Positions 33,007 to 46,059 of a DNA stretch of 64,000 bases are shown in pieces. Source of the stretch: Lunularia cruciata (Eukaryota > Streptophyta > Marchantiopsida > Lunulariales > Lunulariaceae); assembly GCA_948567375.1 (NCBI GenBank), contig OX419762.1, forward strand, positions 17,118,001 through 17,182,000, in the 5' to 3' direction. Below the pieces are notes generated by a model. It ran no database searches, had not been told where the DNA came from, and saw only the letters and a list, made by a program, of their open reading frames with translations. Position 1 is the first letter of the stretch. The number at the start of each line of letters is the position of its first letter. The position numbers and the translations under genes were made by a program.

Positions 33007-33386
33007 TTGATTGAAGCAGACGAGAACAAGGAGTGTCCAACGAGGGGAATACATCTCGATCCTATGGGCAAGTCGTTCTATATCAGGGGAGCGACGATTG
33101 AATCTGTGGATCTCTCATCGAGTTCCCTCGAGACGAACGGAACGGAAAGTGTTTCCGTCGATTTTGCCCACACATATTGTAACGGAAAGTTTAAATCCGT
33201 CGAAGCAGGCAGTCAAGGGAAACAAGCGTTCAAGGCTCCGATTGAAGGCCATTGAGAATTTTCTGCTGCTTCTTCTGATCGACTCGTGCAGTTGTGAGCG
33301 CCTCGGATTTCTCCGGTTTCGGACGGTCTTTGGGAGTGTTTGGTTGGATATTTCTTGCAGAGCTGGTCAAATTTTCAGGTTTCGAA

Positions 33387-36300
33387 ATGAGTATCACTGC
33401 AATGGTGAGTCGCACTTGCCAAAATATTGTGAGATCGGAAGCTACTTCGGAGCGGGGTCAACGAGCTATTAACTAGACTTCCCTGAAGGATCATTTGCGG
33501 ATGCAGATTGACAAGTTTTGAGTTTAACCGTATGATCTCCTGTCTGTAAGACCGGATTTAAGTAGGTTCCAATTTTATGGAGCAGTGCTACAGCTTGTCA
33601 TTCCATGACTAGCAGGAAATGTTGTATGTGAGTGCTTCTGTCTCAATATCAGCTGTTAAAAGATTTGTCTCAATATCAGCTGTTTAGAGATTAACTTTTG
33701 TGTTCTGCCTGCAGCAAGCAGAGCAGGCTGCAACTGGTGAAGAAAAAGATGAAGTGCCAGACGAGGATACAAGAATTAGAAACGAAGCTGGTGCTGTCTT
33801 GCTGAAGGGGGGTTCGGGCCTTCTAATTGCTGGATGGACGATAAGAAGTAGAAAACGTACCATCCTGAAAATGGATCAAGTCGAAAGGTTTGTCTTAAAT
33901 TTACTTTCGTGCTGCCTGGCGAGATAAGGCGATCAGGCGGGGTTAAGTTGATGGAAGTGATAATATTCAGGTCTAGTTTGATCTCCCGGTCAATATATTC
34001 AGGTTCAATTCAGAAACAAGCCACATTAAAGAGAAAACCGTTGCATCTTAAGTCAAGCTTGTCTTCAGTAGAAGTTTTGACAGATGAATGAAGCTTAAAG
34101 AATTTGGGAAAAATGTCAACTTCGCATCGCTCTCTGCCTCCTTTTGAAGTTCTTTGTTAGGTTTTATCATAAGAGGAACTTTTGAAATTCATTCTCGCAG
34201 ATGGGGACAAATCTTGGACACAACTCATTTGCCAGAGATGGTGTTTGGAGATAGCTCCCTTGAGCTCATTCATGAAGCAACCGGAATTAAACTTCACTTC
34301 AATGCTCTAGATGCACTTCGAGGTTGGAAAAAGGAGGGTTTACCTCCAGTGGAGGTTCCAGCCGCAGCCCAGTGGAAGTTTGCCAGGTCTGTTTTCTTAC
34401 ATGTACTTCGATCGTCCTGTTCTCTGACTCCGCTGCCGTCTGTTGGAAATTAATGTCCATGGCTGTTCTCGAGTAGTGCAAACACTTTGTACCTAAAATT
34501 CGACTGTCACTCCTACATGTTTGGTGCATGCAGCCGGCCGAGCCAGCAAGTGATTCTTGACTATGACTACACATTTACCACTCCATACCGGGGAAGTGAA
34601 AGTTTGGAAATTGGTTCCCAGGTCTGTCACGTAGTTTGTCTCCGCAATCTGGTGCTTTACAAAGATTAGGACGTGAAACAGCATTTAGGTGATTGCGATA
34701 TTTACACCGACGTTTTTTCTCATTGGTGTGAACTGCGTAGGTTTGCAGTATGGTTAGTAAATGTTGGAAAAGTAGGAACTGTACAGGAGTAAATTTGATC
34801 TTTAGATTCTTTTTCAAGGTATTAACCTTCTTTCTGAGGTTAATAATGAGTTGATTGGGTGTTTGCAGACCTCTCCTTCAGCTGGAAAAGATGAAAATAC
34901 AGCTGAAAGAGATGCACAGCCCGGATCTTCGCCACACCTGGAGTGGGTAGAATGTGAAGAGCAGATAGATCTAGTTTCTTTACAGCAAAGAGACCCAATT
35001 TTGTTCTTTGACGAGGTAATGTTCTTACAGCAACTGGTGCTGCGGTGCATTTGGCACTTCCCTTCAATGGAATTTCATCTTGTTACATAGATCGATTGTT
35101 GCTACCTTAGAGTCTACTGTTTGAGTAGCTTGGATGATTAATTGCTTCACCTTTCGTCATAATGAATTTGGAGTTGTCTTTAGCACAGTTAAGAGTAATT
35201 TTAAGATGCAATTTGTCAATTTATTTTTACAGTATTTGTATGTAAATAGGATTATTTTTCATCGTTGATGAGACAATTAAAATATTTGAGTCCTTCTATA
35301 TTCCCGTATGTCTATCAGGTCCTTACACCTCAAGACGCATGTTAGTTTGCTTTTGCTCATAGTAAGGGTAACCAGAAAACTTATCTGTTTTGACAGTATC
35401 TCTCTGTGTTAATTGTGCTGCAGGTGGTATTATTTGAAGATGAACTGGCAGACAATGGGATATCGCTGTTAACAGTGAAAGTGGTGTGTAGTTCCTTTTC
35501 GTTGGACCCGAGCTTTAACTTGAAATTCAGAACTATCAGGGGTGGAAATAAAATCCTCAGTCTCTACGGATCCTGCTAAGTTTCGTCAATAAAATCTCCC
35601 TGTGACATTGTTCTCAATGATCCGAATATTTCATAAGTCTTTCCTCGTTAAGAACACTGAGCTAGAAAACTGTAGAGAGCCGATACGCATAGCGAGAACA
35701 GCTGCACTTTGGATGACTAGACTGGAATAAGTTATCAATGTACAAAATGTCAAAGCTCCAAAGAAAAGTTTAGGCCCAGTTGAAAAGAGTCGGTCTTACG
35801 TTGGTAGCACTTGATTTATCTGTAGCGAGCAAGGCTTGGGCAGTAGAGCTGATTGAGTTGATCCTCACTTTTTCTGGCGATCAAGCTTTTACTCTCAAAA
35901 CAGAACGTTAAGAATGAGAATTTAGCTGCCATGATGGTGTACTCACAGTAATTCTTCTCTCATGTGCAGAGGGTCATGCCAAAATGCTGGTTCCTCTTGC
36001 TTAGATTTTGGGTAAGCTGCTTCACTTTGCGAACCTCCTATTATGGCGCTATGTTGCAAGCTTATCAGTTTTCAGAGCTAAAATCTTGCCTTCAGAGAAG
36101 TTGCGAAGCGCAAACAGCAGTAAGGTGTAAGGTCAGGAAACTCCGGAGAAGTTCAATAGAAATCCTCGTTAGCTTTCGCAAAATGTTTCAAGCTGTATTG
36201 ACAGAGTCAGTTAATTTCTTGTTTCACAGCTGCGAGTGGACGGTGTTTTAATGAGATTGCGGGATACGCGAGTGTTCACAAAGTTCGGACCAGACCCGAA

Positions 36301-36469
36301 TGAAGTCCCAGTTGTTCTAAGAGAACGCTGCGAGAAGGAAGACACATTCCTATCCTTAGCATCAAGAGGGTTTCCAAAGGATGCAGGTGCTTATGCAGAT
36401 CCGAGCTTAGCCGGTGCCCGACTACACACCAAGCTACAAATAGCTGAGAAGTTGGTGCTGAGAAACTAA
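33387..36469 (+). CDS. TIP41-like protein, 8 exons, 317 aa
   Basis: TIP41 family protein, a conserved eukaryotic regulator that binds type 2A phosphatase partners (Tap42/PP2A) in TOR signalling. Exons are 33387-33404, 33715-33887, 34201-34386, 34534-34621, 34869-35015, 35424-35483, 35970-36011 and 36230-36469, all with GT/AG junctions and unbroken phase. Family landmarks in order are HLPEMVFG, LHFNALDALRGWKKEGLPPVEV, AAAQWKF, ILDYDYTFTTPY, IDLVSLQQRDPILFFDE, LFEDELADNGISLLTVKV and [28 protein letters not shown]. These fill the TIP41 domain at about 85-280. The first coding exon is only six codons (MSITAM). Its ATG is the first in frame, but a different leader cannot be excluded. Exons 2-8 are strongly supported by family conservation. 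It probably acts in the cytosol or nucleus. Confidence 0.92.
33643..33686 (+). repeat. Short direct repeat in TIP41 intron 1
   Basis: TGTCTCAATATCAGCTGTT occurs twice, about 23 bases apart, just before the exon 2 acceptor. Confidence 0.8.
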
Positions 36470-37086
36470 ACTAGACTTTCAACCCACCCAATTGGCCTCT
36501 TGGGGCAGTACTCTATAGCCATGGTGCATACAACATCTTTGCATAATATAAATATTTCTGAGCTTGGACAGAAGACTACGGAGACTGATTGTCGTGCTTA
36601 TGTGTGCTCCTCTTCATTAACTTGTCTTGAAATGTTGTCTTTGGTCCGCCGGCCTCTGACCACACACACTGTAGAGTCACATGATCTGATACTCGTGTAA
36701 AGGAGGTTCTTGTCTGTTTCCCAGCTCTGTCTCGGGCTACAGTACTCTGTAAACGAGACTTTTGTCACTATCCACTTCTCGCCTAGGTTCCATGATCTAC
36801 CTTTCTCCTCAGAATATTTCGGCACGAGCCCAAAGGGCAATGTTGGTTAATAAGATTCTCTCCCACTCATTGGAGTCGGATATTTCTTCTCAGGCACGTA
36901 ATAGATATCCTGAGAAGCATCTCATGCAGCCTCCTCCTCTGAATCAAATGAAGGTGGATCCTCGACTCATCTGAGATAGAGAAATCTATATGGTATCTCC
37001 CAAGTTGCGACATATCAGCGAAATGTAGATTTTACGGATACCAAGTCGCAAAAGCGATCTTCTGCGGCTGACGTAAACAAGCCTTT
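36470..37086. other. 3' flank of the TIP41-like gene
   Basis: Likely the 3'-UTR and terminator region, with no separate gene recognised. Confidence 0.45.
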
Positions 37087-37509
37087 CTAAATGCAAGTTG
37101 AAGAAACATATTCTTCCAAGATTGAGGAAGTCATCTCCGCCACAAATGCAGGTAAATCCAGGAACCCGCAGTCCCACACCACTTGTGATGGTTCAGTCGC
37201 CATTTCATATCTTACCGGGTACCTCAGGTCACCACAGTGCACTTTATTGCAGCGCTTGGAGGGAACCGGCGGATCTCGGACAACATTCCCGGCATCGAAA
37301 AGCAGGTCAATTAAAACAACTGTTTTCACCTTCCGAAAATACCGCAAAAACTCTGGCTTCCCCAGATCCATGCCGGGAAGAGTGCAGGCCCTAAAGTAAG
37401 GATCCGACCCAGCCCAGCACTCTGACGTAAAACGTAAATCCCGCTTTGCGGATATTACGACGAGTTTCTTGTGACAGCAGGACGTGAAGTTGCCATTTGC
37501 TTCTATCAC
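37087..37509 (-). CDS. Unrecognised minus-strand frame, possible exon of a decayed or spliced gene
   Basis: An open frame of about 140 codons that looks more protein-like than the AT-rich surroundings. Hydrophobic and charged residues are mixed, Cys is frequent, and segments such as TVVLIDLLFDAGNVV occur. The frame continues right of 37,509 to a TTTCTCTAG acceptor-like site near 37,528, and a strong minus-strand donor (GTAAGT) lies near 37,618. That raises the possibility of a multi-exon gene reading leftwards. I do not recognise the family. Overlapping plus-strand frames (37091-37399, 37585-37863) are also open, so coding status is uncertain. Confidence 0.3.
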   Translation of the reverse strand: MIEANGNFTSCCHKKLVVISAKRDLRFTSECWAGSDPYFRACTLPGMDLGKPEFLRYFRKVKTVVLIDLLFDAGNVVRDPPVPSKRCNKVHCGDLRYPVRYEMATEPSQVVWDCGFLDLPAFVAEMTSSILEEYVSSTCI

Positions 37510-37863
37510 TTTGTCACAGTCAACTAGAGAAATATGCTTTCCCAGTGACGTTTTTCACCGCCATCCCCGTCTCCTTGCGGCTCGTTGCGGGCGCTGTCCG
37601 CTGTCGACATCCGGTCATACTTACCGCCCAAAGACTTTCCACCAAAAGCTCTGAAGTGGACAGGCCAAGATATTGCATGGACTGCCTCGATGGAACCATC
37701 TAGAGTGTGCTACTGTCAGGGCCCACCAGAGGCGCCAGATTCACTCACATGCGTGATATCAGGAGTGGTTAGAATCACCCCTGTTGTGGGCTTTAAGTTT
37801 ACCGTATCAAGTCATCTCTCAACAGTAAAATTGGAGGCTTCCTGGACTTATGTGCCCACCTAA

Positions 37864-40719
37864 GAAACCGTTGAGGATCATGGATGAGAATAATTTGCTC
37901 CGTTTGAATTTCTTTTCTAAGCATTCTCAAAAGATAATCCATGCAAAGAAAAATAATAATATTTTCAGACCTCATTGGTATATAGAATTCTTTTTCCTCA
38001 AATCATGTTTAGGAGATAATGGAGGTAAGAAACATTGCCTACTAACGTGAATATTTTTGGACTTATACTTCCTTCTGGATATGGAGTCACCTGCAAAATA
38101 AATTAGGCCTTTCCTAGATTGAAACTGAACATAGCTGATAATGACGCATAGGTCTGCGTATTCACACATTTGTACTGCGGTTGAACCCACATGATATTTA
38201 GTAAGGAAGAGATTGTGCAAGTTGAGATATTGAAAAAAGTCAATCAGAAGAAAGCTAATCTAGAAGTATTACAACTGTAGTTCTATAATCATATGATGTA
38301 TACCGCTTTTAAAAGCTATAAATATCAAATAAAATACTCTTGAAAATAAGTTCATATTAATCTTCTGTGTAGAGTTGAGTTTCTCAATCATCTTGCAAAC
38401 CTGGAATCAATAAAGAGCTTATGAAACCCTTAAAGAATCCAAAAGGTTGTCATATATGTGTATACCTCTAATTGTAATTAGGTTTCACATAAATGGAAAC
38501 AATACCAATGGTTGTGTTATGGTTTAATAAGACTATAGATTGCTTTGAAACTAATGTAAACACCATGATTTGAGAGACAAATAAGAAAGATAAAAGATAA
38601 ACCAAGAACTAAATAGAATGTACTCGCAATGTTGGACATAGCCCAGAACCAGGATCTAGTTATTTTAACTTGAGAAAGAAAGGTACAAGTTTGCTTCCTA
38701 AAGTTAGTCATTTGCTTTTTATCAAAGGTACTCAATCATAGAGAGTTGCTCAACATCTTGTAGCCAAGAAGGTTCTTGAGTAACTTAGTAAACCGGCCCA
38801 TCCCTTTGAAGATTCATGTGTGCCTTGTAAACATTCTGCTGTGAAACTTCTTAGGCACATTTTGGAAGATCTTTTAGAAATCTCAAACGAACTACTTGAA
38901 AGAATTTCATTATTTTACTATGGTGTTTTTTGTATAATTTTCATTTATTTTTCAGCAATAAAATCGCAACAATTTAATATGAAAGAAATAGAAAGTAAAG
39001 ATATCAATATTTTCATTTTAGAAAAGATTATGAAAGTTGGATAAGATGCTTATTTTTTCTGAATGTTGATTCAATTAGTAAGGATCTAGCTAAAGAGGAG
39101 ATGGTTTAACAATACAATTAAGTCTGACATGAATTTACTTATGTTACGTAGTTGTCACTTCTGAAAATAGTTTATGCTTCGGAAGAATGAGAGATAGAAT
39201 AGATTATTCTTAATTGATCTTCATAGTTCAACTCGTTTAAAATCTAGCTTGATTTGTTTTATTGCACTTAAAGAATGCATGAACGACTTTATATTTAAAG
39301 AGGATATCATGATTCAAGCTCAATTCAAGTCCCTTACATATATAAGGGTTATAATAAGTCAAGCTCAATTCCTCTGGAACAGGATTTTTTTTTATAGAAA
39401 CTAGATTTAATCCATAATGATACCCTAAATGATCCACTCAAGTTGAGGAAGTGGTCAAGTTAGAGAAATGGAAAAGATTAAAGGCTTTGATTAATATGTA
39501 AACTGGCCAGCGTAGGTTACAAAGACAACTATCCCAATGTGTTAACTTACAATCTCAAATGAAAAGTCAATCTATTAGTGATATGTTCCAAACGGTTTTT
39601 TAGTGGCTTGTTCTGAAAGCGTTATCTTAAGCCATCTTTTAACCCTAGATTAACTATTAGACTCTATTTTTTCAACTCATCTTCGTTTTGGTATATATTT
39701 CATCTAATATCGCTCTACAATTATTGTATAATTTTTCTTTTCATATTACGTCTCAAACCAGTGAAAAAATTGAAAAGTGATGAAGTAAATGTGTATATCA
39801 GTTCTGCTTACCTTGATAATTTCCATCTGAAGAACTACTCTTTATGGTGTTGAGTTTAATTAGAGTGGACTCGAAACTGCGAGGGATGCAAAATATGCAA
39901 AGCCCGTTTACGCCATTATCAAAGGGTTATCAATGAACTATGTTAAATTCCTACGAAATTGCTTGCAAATGAATTCAAACTACGTGCTTAAAATTTAATC
40001 CTTAGACATTAGACATTCAAACGATTCTTATCAAATCTTTTCATCTTTGTTATTCTGATAATTGATGCTCGAGAAAGTTGCAGTATGTGAAAGTTGTTTC
40101 CAGTTATCGACAAAGGAATGACGAGACATGAATAATTGTTCTTCAAGCTACTTTTGTTTGTCATGTTTCCACTCTTATAGCCTTATCAAAGTGAAGTGAA
40201 GAGACGGTGATCACCAGCTGCTCTTTTTGATTGTAGTACGTTTCTAGTTTAGCAATTTTATCTAGAGAGAAGATTAGATCCAGATTGGTTTCTTGATGCT
40301 AGTACGTTATTACTAGTGCAACCGGTTCGCTAAAGAGTTGATTTAGGCAACGGAGACAAACAACAACAGTTGAAGAAAATGCATGCACGATGCCACGAAA
40401 CAGTGAAAGTCTGCAACATGGGGATCGAGCTTCAGGACGAAACAAGAAACCACCGCAATCTGCAACATGAGTTCCGAAGCTCATCCTAGACCACTCTATG
40501 AAATGGCAATCACATGGATACTCGACATATCATTCTCAATCAAAACTCCTTCCGTTAACTTGTATATTCCTATTATACCTTGTATTTCCCAATGCCTTGA
40601 TAGTTGTTAATAATTATTAGTTACGTATGTAAATTAGGTTTATGACATATGGATATTTATAAAAGAAAACTTTCCAAAGAAATATAAGTAAAATAGACTG
40701 AAAAGTTGGGCACGATGCG

Positions 40720-40753
<34 letters not shown>

Positions 40754-41852
40754 AAGAAGACGAGTGGCTCTTTGAGGTTCCTCATCTCTACTCAATTTTG
40801 AGTACTTTCATGGTGCAGTGACCTTTGACGTTCCTCGTACCTCCGCATGTAAGACTTGTGAACAGGTCAATTTCTTTTAACCTCTTTAGACGATAACTCA
40901 TTAAAATTATGAAATATCTTTGTTGAAATCTGGTATTTGATCGTTAGGATTTGGATAACCCACATTAGTCAATCCTTTTGAGAATGGGATTAATCTAGCC
41001 ATACACCACCATGCAGAACTCACAAATGATATTGATAACTCTACGATAAAACAATGTAACATCAAGCCAGAAAATGATTATATTAGAGAGTTATACCATT
41101 TTAATAACAATGAAGTGTGAGAATGCAACATAAGCAAATCTCCTAGCGATAACCTGGTTATACAAAGTAGAAAAATATCTTCTATTTGCAGAGATGAGTG
41201 CCAAAAGATTAGTATCCTTAGTAAGAGTGTACATGTCTTTGGCTTTGAAAACTGGACCACATACTAATACAACTATTCAGTTTTTAGGCTTGGAGTTGGT
41301 TTCCTTCCAATAATTAATCTCTAAAGTACGCAAGAAATACATATTCATGTACATTCTAAAACAGTCATTCAGGTCCTATGTTGAGAGTACACTTCGACAG
41401 CCTCTCCTCCTGAAGTCAAACTGATAATAATTTTGATCCTCAGAAAGATGCATGCCATGTCATATATAAATCTTCCATATATAAAAAAGATTATAATAGA
41501 TTTCCTGATTATCACAAGGAAACCGAGCACGAAATTCACGGCAATTGTCTATGATTCCAGCTAGCTCTTGTCTCTTCTACTCATAGTCATCTGTGGCTTC
41601 GCATGCGAGAGTAATGGTAAAGTCAAAGACATAGGACATTAACTTTTCCCTGATGCATCTTCTATGGTGCTTGACGAGGAGCTGTCTTGACCATGTCAAT
41701 AACTGCTGCTAGTGCCACTATCAACTACCAGGTTCCGAAACATCTGTCCAAATACAAGAACTACTTTGTTCATGTCAGCGTTCTTCCAAGCGGGCCCGAG
41801 AAATGATTACAATCACTTTTAACCGTTTCGTTTGCTGAAAAGACACATGAAC
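37864..41852. other. AT-rich intergenic region
   Basis: No gene is seen. It contains an AT microsatellite at 40723-40752 and scattered short frames without family features. Confidence 0.5.
40723..40752. repeat. (AT)n microsatellite
   Basis: About 15 uninterrupted AT units. Confidence 0.9.
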
Positions 41853-42114
41853 TTGCTTCGCCCAAGAACCATGTCTCCACAATTGTTTAGGTAGAATAAA
41901 CAAGTCTTAGTAGAAATGGTTAGATACGCTCAGTCACATATGCAGTGATGTAATGACCAAATCCACCATTATAATGAACCCAATTGCTTCGCCCAAGAAC
42001 CATGTCCCGAAAATCGTTTAGATGGAATAAACAAGTCTTAGTACAAATGGATAGATACGCTCACTCACATATGCAGCGATGCAATGATTAAATTCAGTAC
42101 TCTAATGAACGCTT
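41853..42114 (+). repeat. 131-bp tandem duplication
   Basis: Copies start at 41853 and 41984 with TTGCTTCGCCCAAGAACC. They share AATAAACAAGTCTTAGTA, AGATACGCTCA and TCACATATGCAG in order, with perhaps 15% mismatch by eye. No coding role is evident. Confidence 0.85.
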
Positions 42115-44000
42115 GACCAATAAAGAGCAGATGATTAACCCAGGACTTGATTGAGACGTTCATTCTCAAGTGAGAAGTTCGAAAGTGGTACAACAATATA
42201 CCTCAACTTGGTGCAAATGGCATCAAAGGACAGTCAAGGGCAACATTTAGTATCATCCTCTAGGAGACTAATCATCACCCTTTTCACCGAAAGAAGGTGG
42301 AAACGTATGTACCGCCCAAGAGGTATGCACCTGATAATGAACTAAGAGAAAGAACATAATACTCATAGCTTGACAAAGTTGAAAGTGAAATATCTCACCA
42401 CCGTACCTGGAGACATTAAAACTTTTCAACTGTACCGCACTACCATGAATCCTCCTTTTCTATTCAAGCCATGACGAGGAAGATAGGGAATAAAAGTCCC
42501 TTGGAGATTATGGAATGTTCTCTTGATCAGGATAACTGGAAACATGCCACCCATTTTGCGGAATCCCGTCCCCAATAAAGTCAAATGGTACGCAACTTCA
42601 TCATACAATCACTGTAAGATCACTATCAAATCCCCAAAACCTTGGGAACTGAAAACTAATAATAAAGCCGAGCATGTGCAAGCAGTCTTAGTCAACAATT
42701 AAAAAGGTGAAATATGTGTACGAAACAATAGTTAATTATCACAACATGCTAATTGTCTAGAGCTTGATGTTGATTAGGGAGGGTGAGGCCCCCCGCCGCC
42801 GCCGCAAAAAGGACCTGCCGCTGCGGTAGTCAGGCGGTCGTGCTTACTTTACCGTTTTGCCCTTTCACGGCGCGGGTGGAGGCGAGTAAACTGAGCTTCA
42901 CTTGAACTTGAACCGACCTGCATACGCACCTTCCTCCTGTCTGTGTGGCCGGTTGACTCAAACATGGAAACTTGCAACCCCGGTCATCAGACACGCGCGT
43001 ATTCACCGGTTAACTGGCAGCAAGAGGAAGTGCGGGACCCGTTCAGGTTCACCTTTTACGCCATGAGACCGGCCAGGTGTAAAAGGTCTGGAGAATACCG
43101 GGAGTTTCCGAGAATTATGCGAATCTTTGCATATTCTCGGAATAGTAAGAAATAACTATTTAATGAGATATTTATATTAGCTATTTATATTAGCTACAGT
43201 AAGATCTAAGTCATTTTACAAACTTCTTTTCGTATTTTCATTATGCCCAAATGAGAAAGAGGCGACCGCGTAGGAAAAACGAAGGATGGGACATTATTTT
43301 GATTATATATTGAAATATTTTGATTACGCCCAAATAGGAACATGAAAATCTGGAGGAGTGTGCCAAACCGAGATAATAAATTTCTTCGAGTTTTAGCTGA
43401 ATTCATTACTATTCATATTGGTTGAAAAGTCCATTACCCCCCAGTCACCGATTTGAAAGTGGTGATTATTACGTCTTTTCTTCACTAAAAGCAGCAAAAC
43501 TACGCTCTCACTGCTTTCCTGTTCTTCCTTCATCTGATAATGACGTTTCAACGTTGATACTCAATTTGTCTTTAGTGAATTCAGACTGTAATCACATTCC
43601 CTCAAATATCAACTACCAACACACTAATCAAGTGTTAAGGGCAAGACCCTACTTCGTCAGACTCTTTTCTTATCACGACGTCTTTGTCTTGAATCATAAA
43701 AAACCTACATTATGTTGGTAAGTCGATTTATCTACTTTATTTACTTGATGGGAAGACCCCACTTCCCATCCTTCGTTGTTTACTAGGCGGTCGCCTTTTT
43801 CTTATTTATTTGAAGGGATATTGGTCAGTAAATTGACCTATTTATCCATGGGATTGTCGGCTAATACAACAAGGATTTTAAACGAGTAATAGGTAATACG
43901 TTATTACTGGGGGTAAATCCTGGTCATGGATCGCCGGGGTCCATTGAGAATAAAAGGTCCCGGAAGCAAAGGGCAAGAAGAGCTGTCCAGTCCCTGAGTA
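42115..44000. other. Intergenic region with a short GC-rich island
   Basis: A GC-rich patch (CCGCCGCCGCC near 42,793) and generally higher GC run from about 42,780 to 43,150, with a 70-codon frame at 42943-43155 that has no recognisable domain. The remainder holds the inverted dispersed repeat at 43246-43812. Confidence 0.4.
43246..43812. repeat. Inverted pair of a dispersed repeat (about 45-bp ends)
   Basis: The plus strand at 43765-43812 reads CCCATCCTTCGTTGTTTAC, then TAGGCGGTCGCC. The minus strand at 43290-43246 reads CCCATCCTTCGTTTTTCC, then TACGCGGTCGCC. The arrangement looks like terminal inverted repeats of a non-coding element of about 570 bp. Related cores occur at 50.8, 51.0, 54.5 and 54.8 kb. 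Confidence 0.6.
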
Positions 44001-44517
44001 GGTGTAGGGTAGCTCTTGTCCTGTCACAAGGTCCGTCCGTGCGAAGGGCGAGGAGAAGCTAATCCAGAGTAGACCTAGGACTTTTGGAAGATTGTGGTAC
44101 CGGATTCGATTGTTTGGGAATCGCCTGGCTGGAGAACCGAGTGCTGCCCCACCGGATTAGAAGCCGCGGCTCCAAAGCTACTTGGTTTTTCTCGTGCACG
44201 AGAGACAGCACTTGACGATGAGAGAGTAGTCGCGCGGAACGCAGGAGAAGCGAAGCGGGGAGCTGAGGAGGCCGGGAGTGGAAGAGAGTTAGATCTGAAG
44301 AAGGGGAGGGACGGGAAGGAGAAAAGGAAGAAGATCACGACTCTGTGTCGTTGTCCATAGATTTGTTGTGTTTGTTGTACAGCAGCCAATTTGTTAGGGT
44401 GGTAGAAGAAGAAGGAATACAGTGGGAGGTTTACGACGGGGACGGACGGGACGGTGAGAGGCGTAGTGGAGAAGTTGTGAAAGAGATTGATCAGAGGCTC
44501 TTAGGAAGGTGGTAAAG
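44001..44517 (+). promoter_or_regulatory. Probable promoter and 5' leader of the B-box gene
   Basis: GC-richer, purine-rich stretch directly upstream of the B-box start. Open frames on both strands overlap and look like leader by-products. No precise transcription start can be read. Confidence 0.35.
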
Positions 44518-46014
44518 ATGAGGGTTCAGTGTGATGGATGCGAGAGGGCCGTTGCTTCGATTATGTGTTGCGCGGACGAAGCTGCCTTGTGTAACGATTG
44601 TGACATGCGCATTCATGCGGCTAACAAGTTAGCGAATAAGCATCAGCGGGTTTCCTTACTCGGACCTAAGGAGTCTCCGCGTTGTGATATCTGCCAGGTA
44701 CACTTACCTTGCCGATTCTTGTTTTTTGCTTTTCTGTGCTTTCCCGGTAGTACTGCGAGGAAGCGTACAGGGAAGTGTGACGCGGTCGTACTAAGTTCAG
44801 ATAGGGAAAGTAGCCGACGTTTTGTTTATCTTAGTTGTGTTGCCATTGCCATCCACTTGTGGTTCCGTCTGCGCCTGCGAGTTATATGAGGTCAAATTTG
44901 CCCATGGAGTGGATAGAAGTTCGTTCTCTTCATCATCCGGAGAGGTGATCCTTGTTCATGTATGCGTTGTTTTGGTATCAGTCAGCTCATTGCGCTCGTG
45001 TATCTTGCAGGAGAAGTCAGCGTTTTTTTTCTGCTTGGAAGATCGCGCTCTCCTGTGTCGTGATTGCGATGTATCAATTCACTCGTCTACAGCCCTCTCT
45101 TCCGCTCATCAGCGGTTCTTGGTGCCGGGGACTAGAGTTTCTCTGGAGGCGCTCAACAACTCGAGCCCCCCTGCACAGGAGACATCTACCACCGAAGAGT
45201 TAGCTCGGCATCCTGTATCTTCTATCATTAACAGCACTGCCACCAACTCGTCTTCCAAGTCTCCATCCGTTTCGTATAAACAACAGTCGTCGCATCCAGC
45301 AACTCCTTCCTTCCCTTCCCCATCTCCTGCTAAAGTATCCTTGATGACCTCGAATAAACCCGTCCAAGTTAACAACAACACGAGTAACACCAATAGCTCT
45401 GCAAGTCACCAGAGTGTATCCAGCACTCTAGCAAGAAGAACGAGTATTACCGAGTTCTTGTCTGATGCTATACCGAACTGGCGTGTGGACGAGCTACTCA
45501 ACATCCCCGACTTGGGAGAAGGTTACAGTCTTGGTGATATAGCGTCTTCCAAGGTAAATATGTCGTACCGTGGGGCTCTGCTGCCTTCCTTGTTGACAGG
45601 GCAAATGATGTATGATAGAGTTTCACACTAAAATCTTCTTTTCTAGTTCTGCCTTCGTTTCAGTGTCGCCAATCTGCCACAAATTTCTCGTTGTAGAGCC
45701 TGACCTTATCTCGTGTATTTGTACAGGCTGATCAATCAAATCTTGGGGATTACGACTGGACCGCCGATTTAAGTCTATTCGACGAGCAAGTTTATGCCGA
45801 GTCCTTCCACGAGGTCCCACAAATGTTCTCTCCTCCAACGGCTTCAGGGATGGGCCGTCTGGGAAGAGCGACTGGAGCTATGAAAGGGAAAGCGAAGCAG
45901 GATTCTCTGATACCAGAGTACGATGATGGCTTCGTCGTCCCCGACCTTGGCCTTCATTCCGCCCCAGCTTCACCACCAGTTGCGAAGAGACGAAGATTTG
46001 GCGTGGAAGTATAG
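44518..46014 (+). CDS. Double B-box zinc-finger protein (BBX18-25/STO-like), 3 exons, 336 aa
   Basis: Plant BBX transcription regulator with two B-boxes and no CCT domain, as in Arabidopsis BBX18-25, which act in light signalling with HY5 and COP1. Exons are 44518-44697, 45011-45553 and 45727-46014, all GT/AG and phase 0. B-box 1 ligands are C5, C8, C17, D20, C25, C28, H33 and H42. B-box 2 ligands are C56, C59, C68, D71, C76, C79, H84 and H93. Intron 1 cuts B-box 2 right after CDICQ. A Ser/Thr/Asn-rich linker follows, then a conserved SITEFLSDAIPNWRVDELL segment. Near the C-terminus are a VP pair (V312-P313 in FVVPDLG), typical of COP1-binding motifs, and a basic KRRRF patch that may aid nuclear import. 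The ATG is the first in the B-box frame. The exact ortholog is not assigned. Confidence 0.93.
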
Positions 46015-46059
46015 GTTTAGCATAGGAAGCTTATAAGCAGTTCACGCACGGCTTTGTAA

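Noticed and set aside
33011-33472. 153-codon frame upstream of and overlapping the TIP41 start
   Set aside because: It is in a different frame from the TIP41 exons, has no domain, and is most likely 5' leader.
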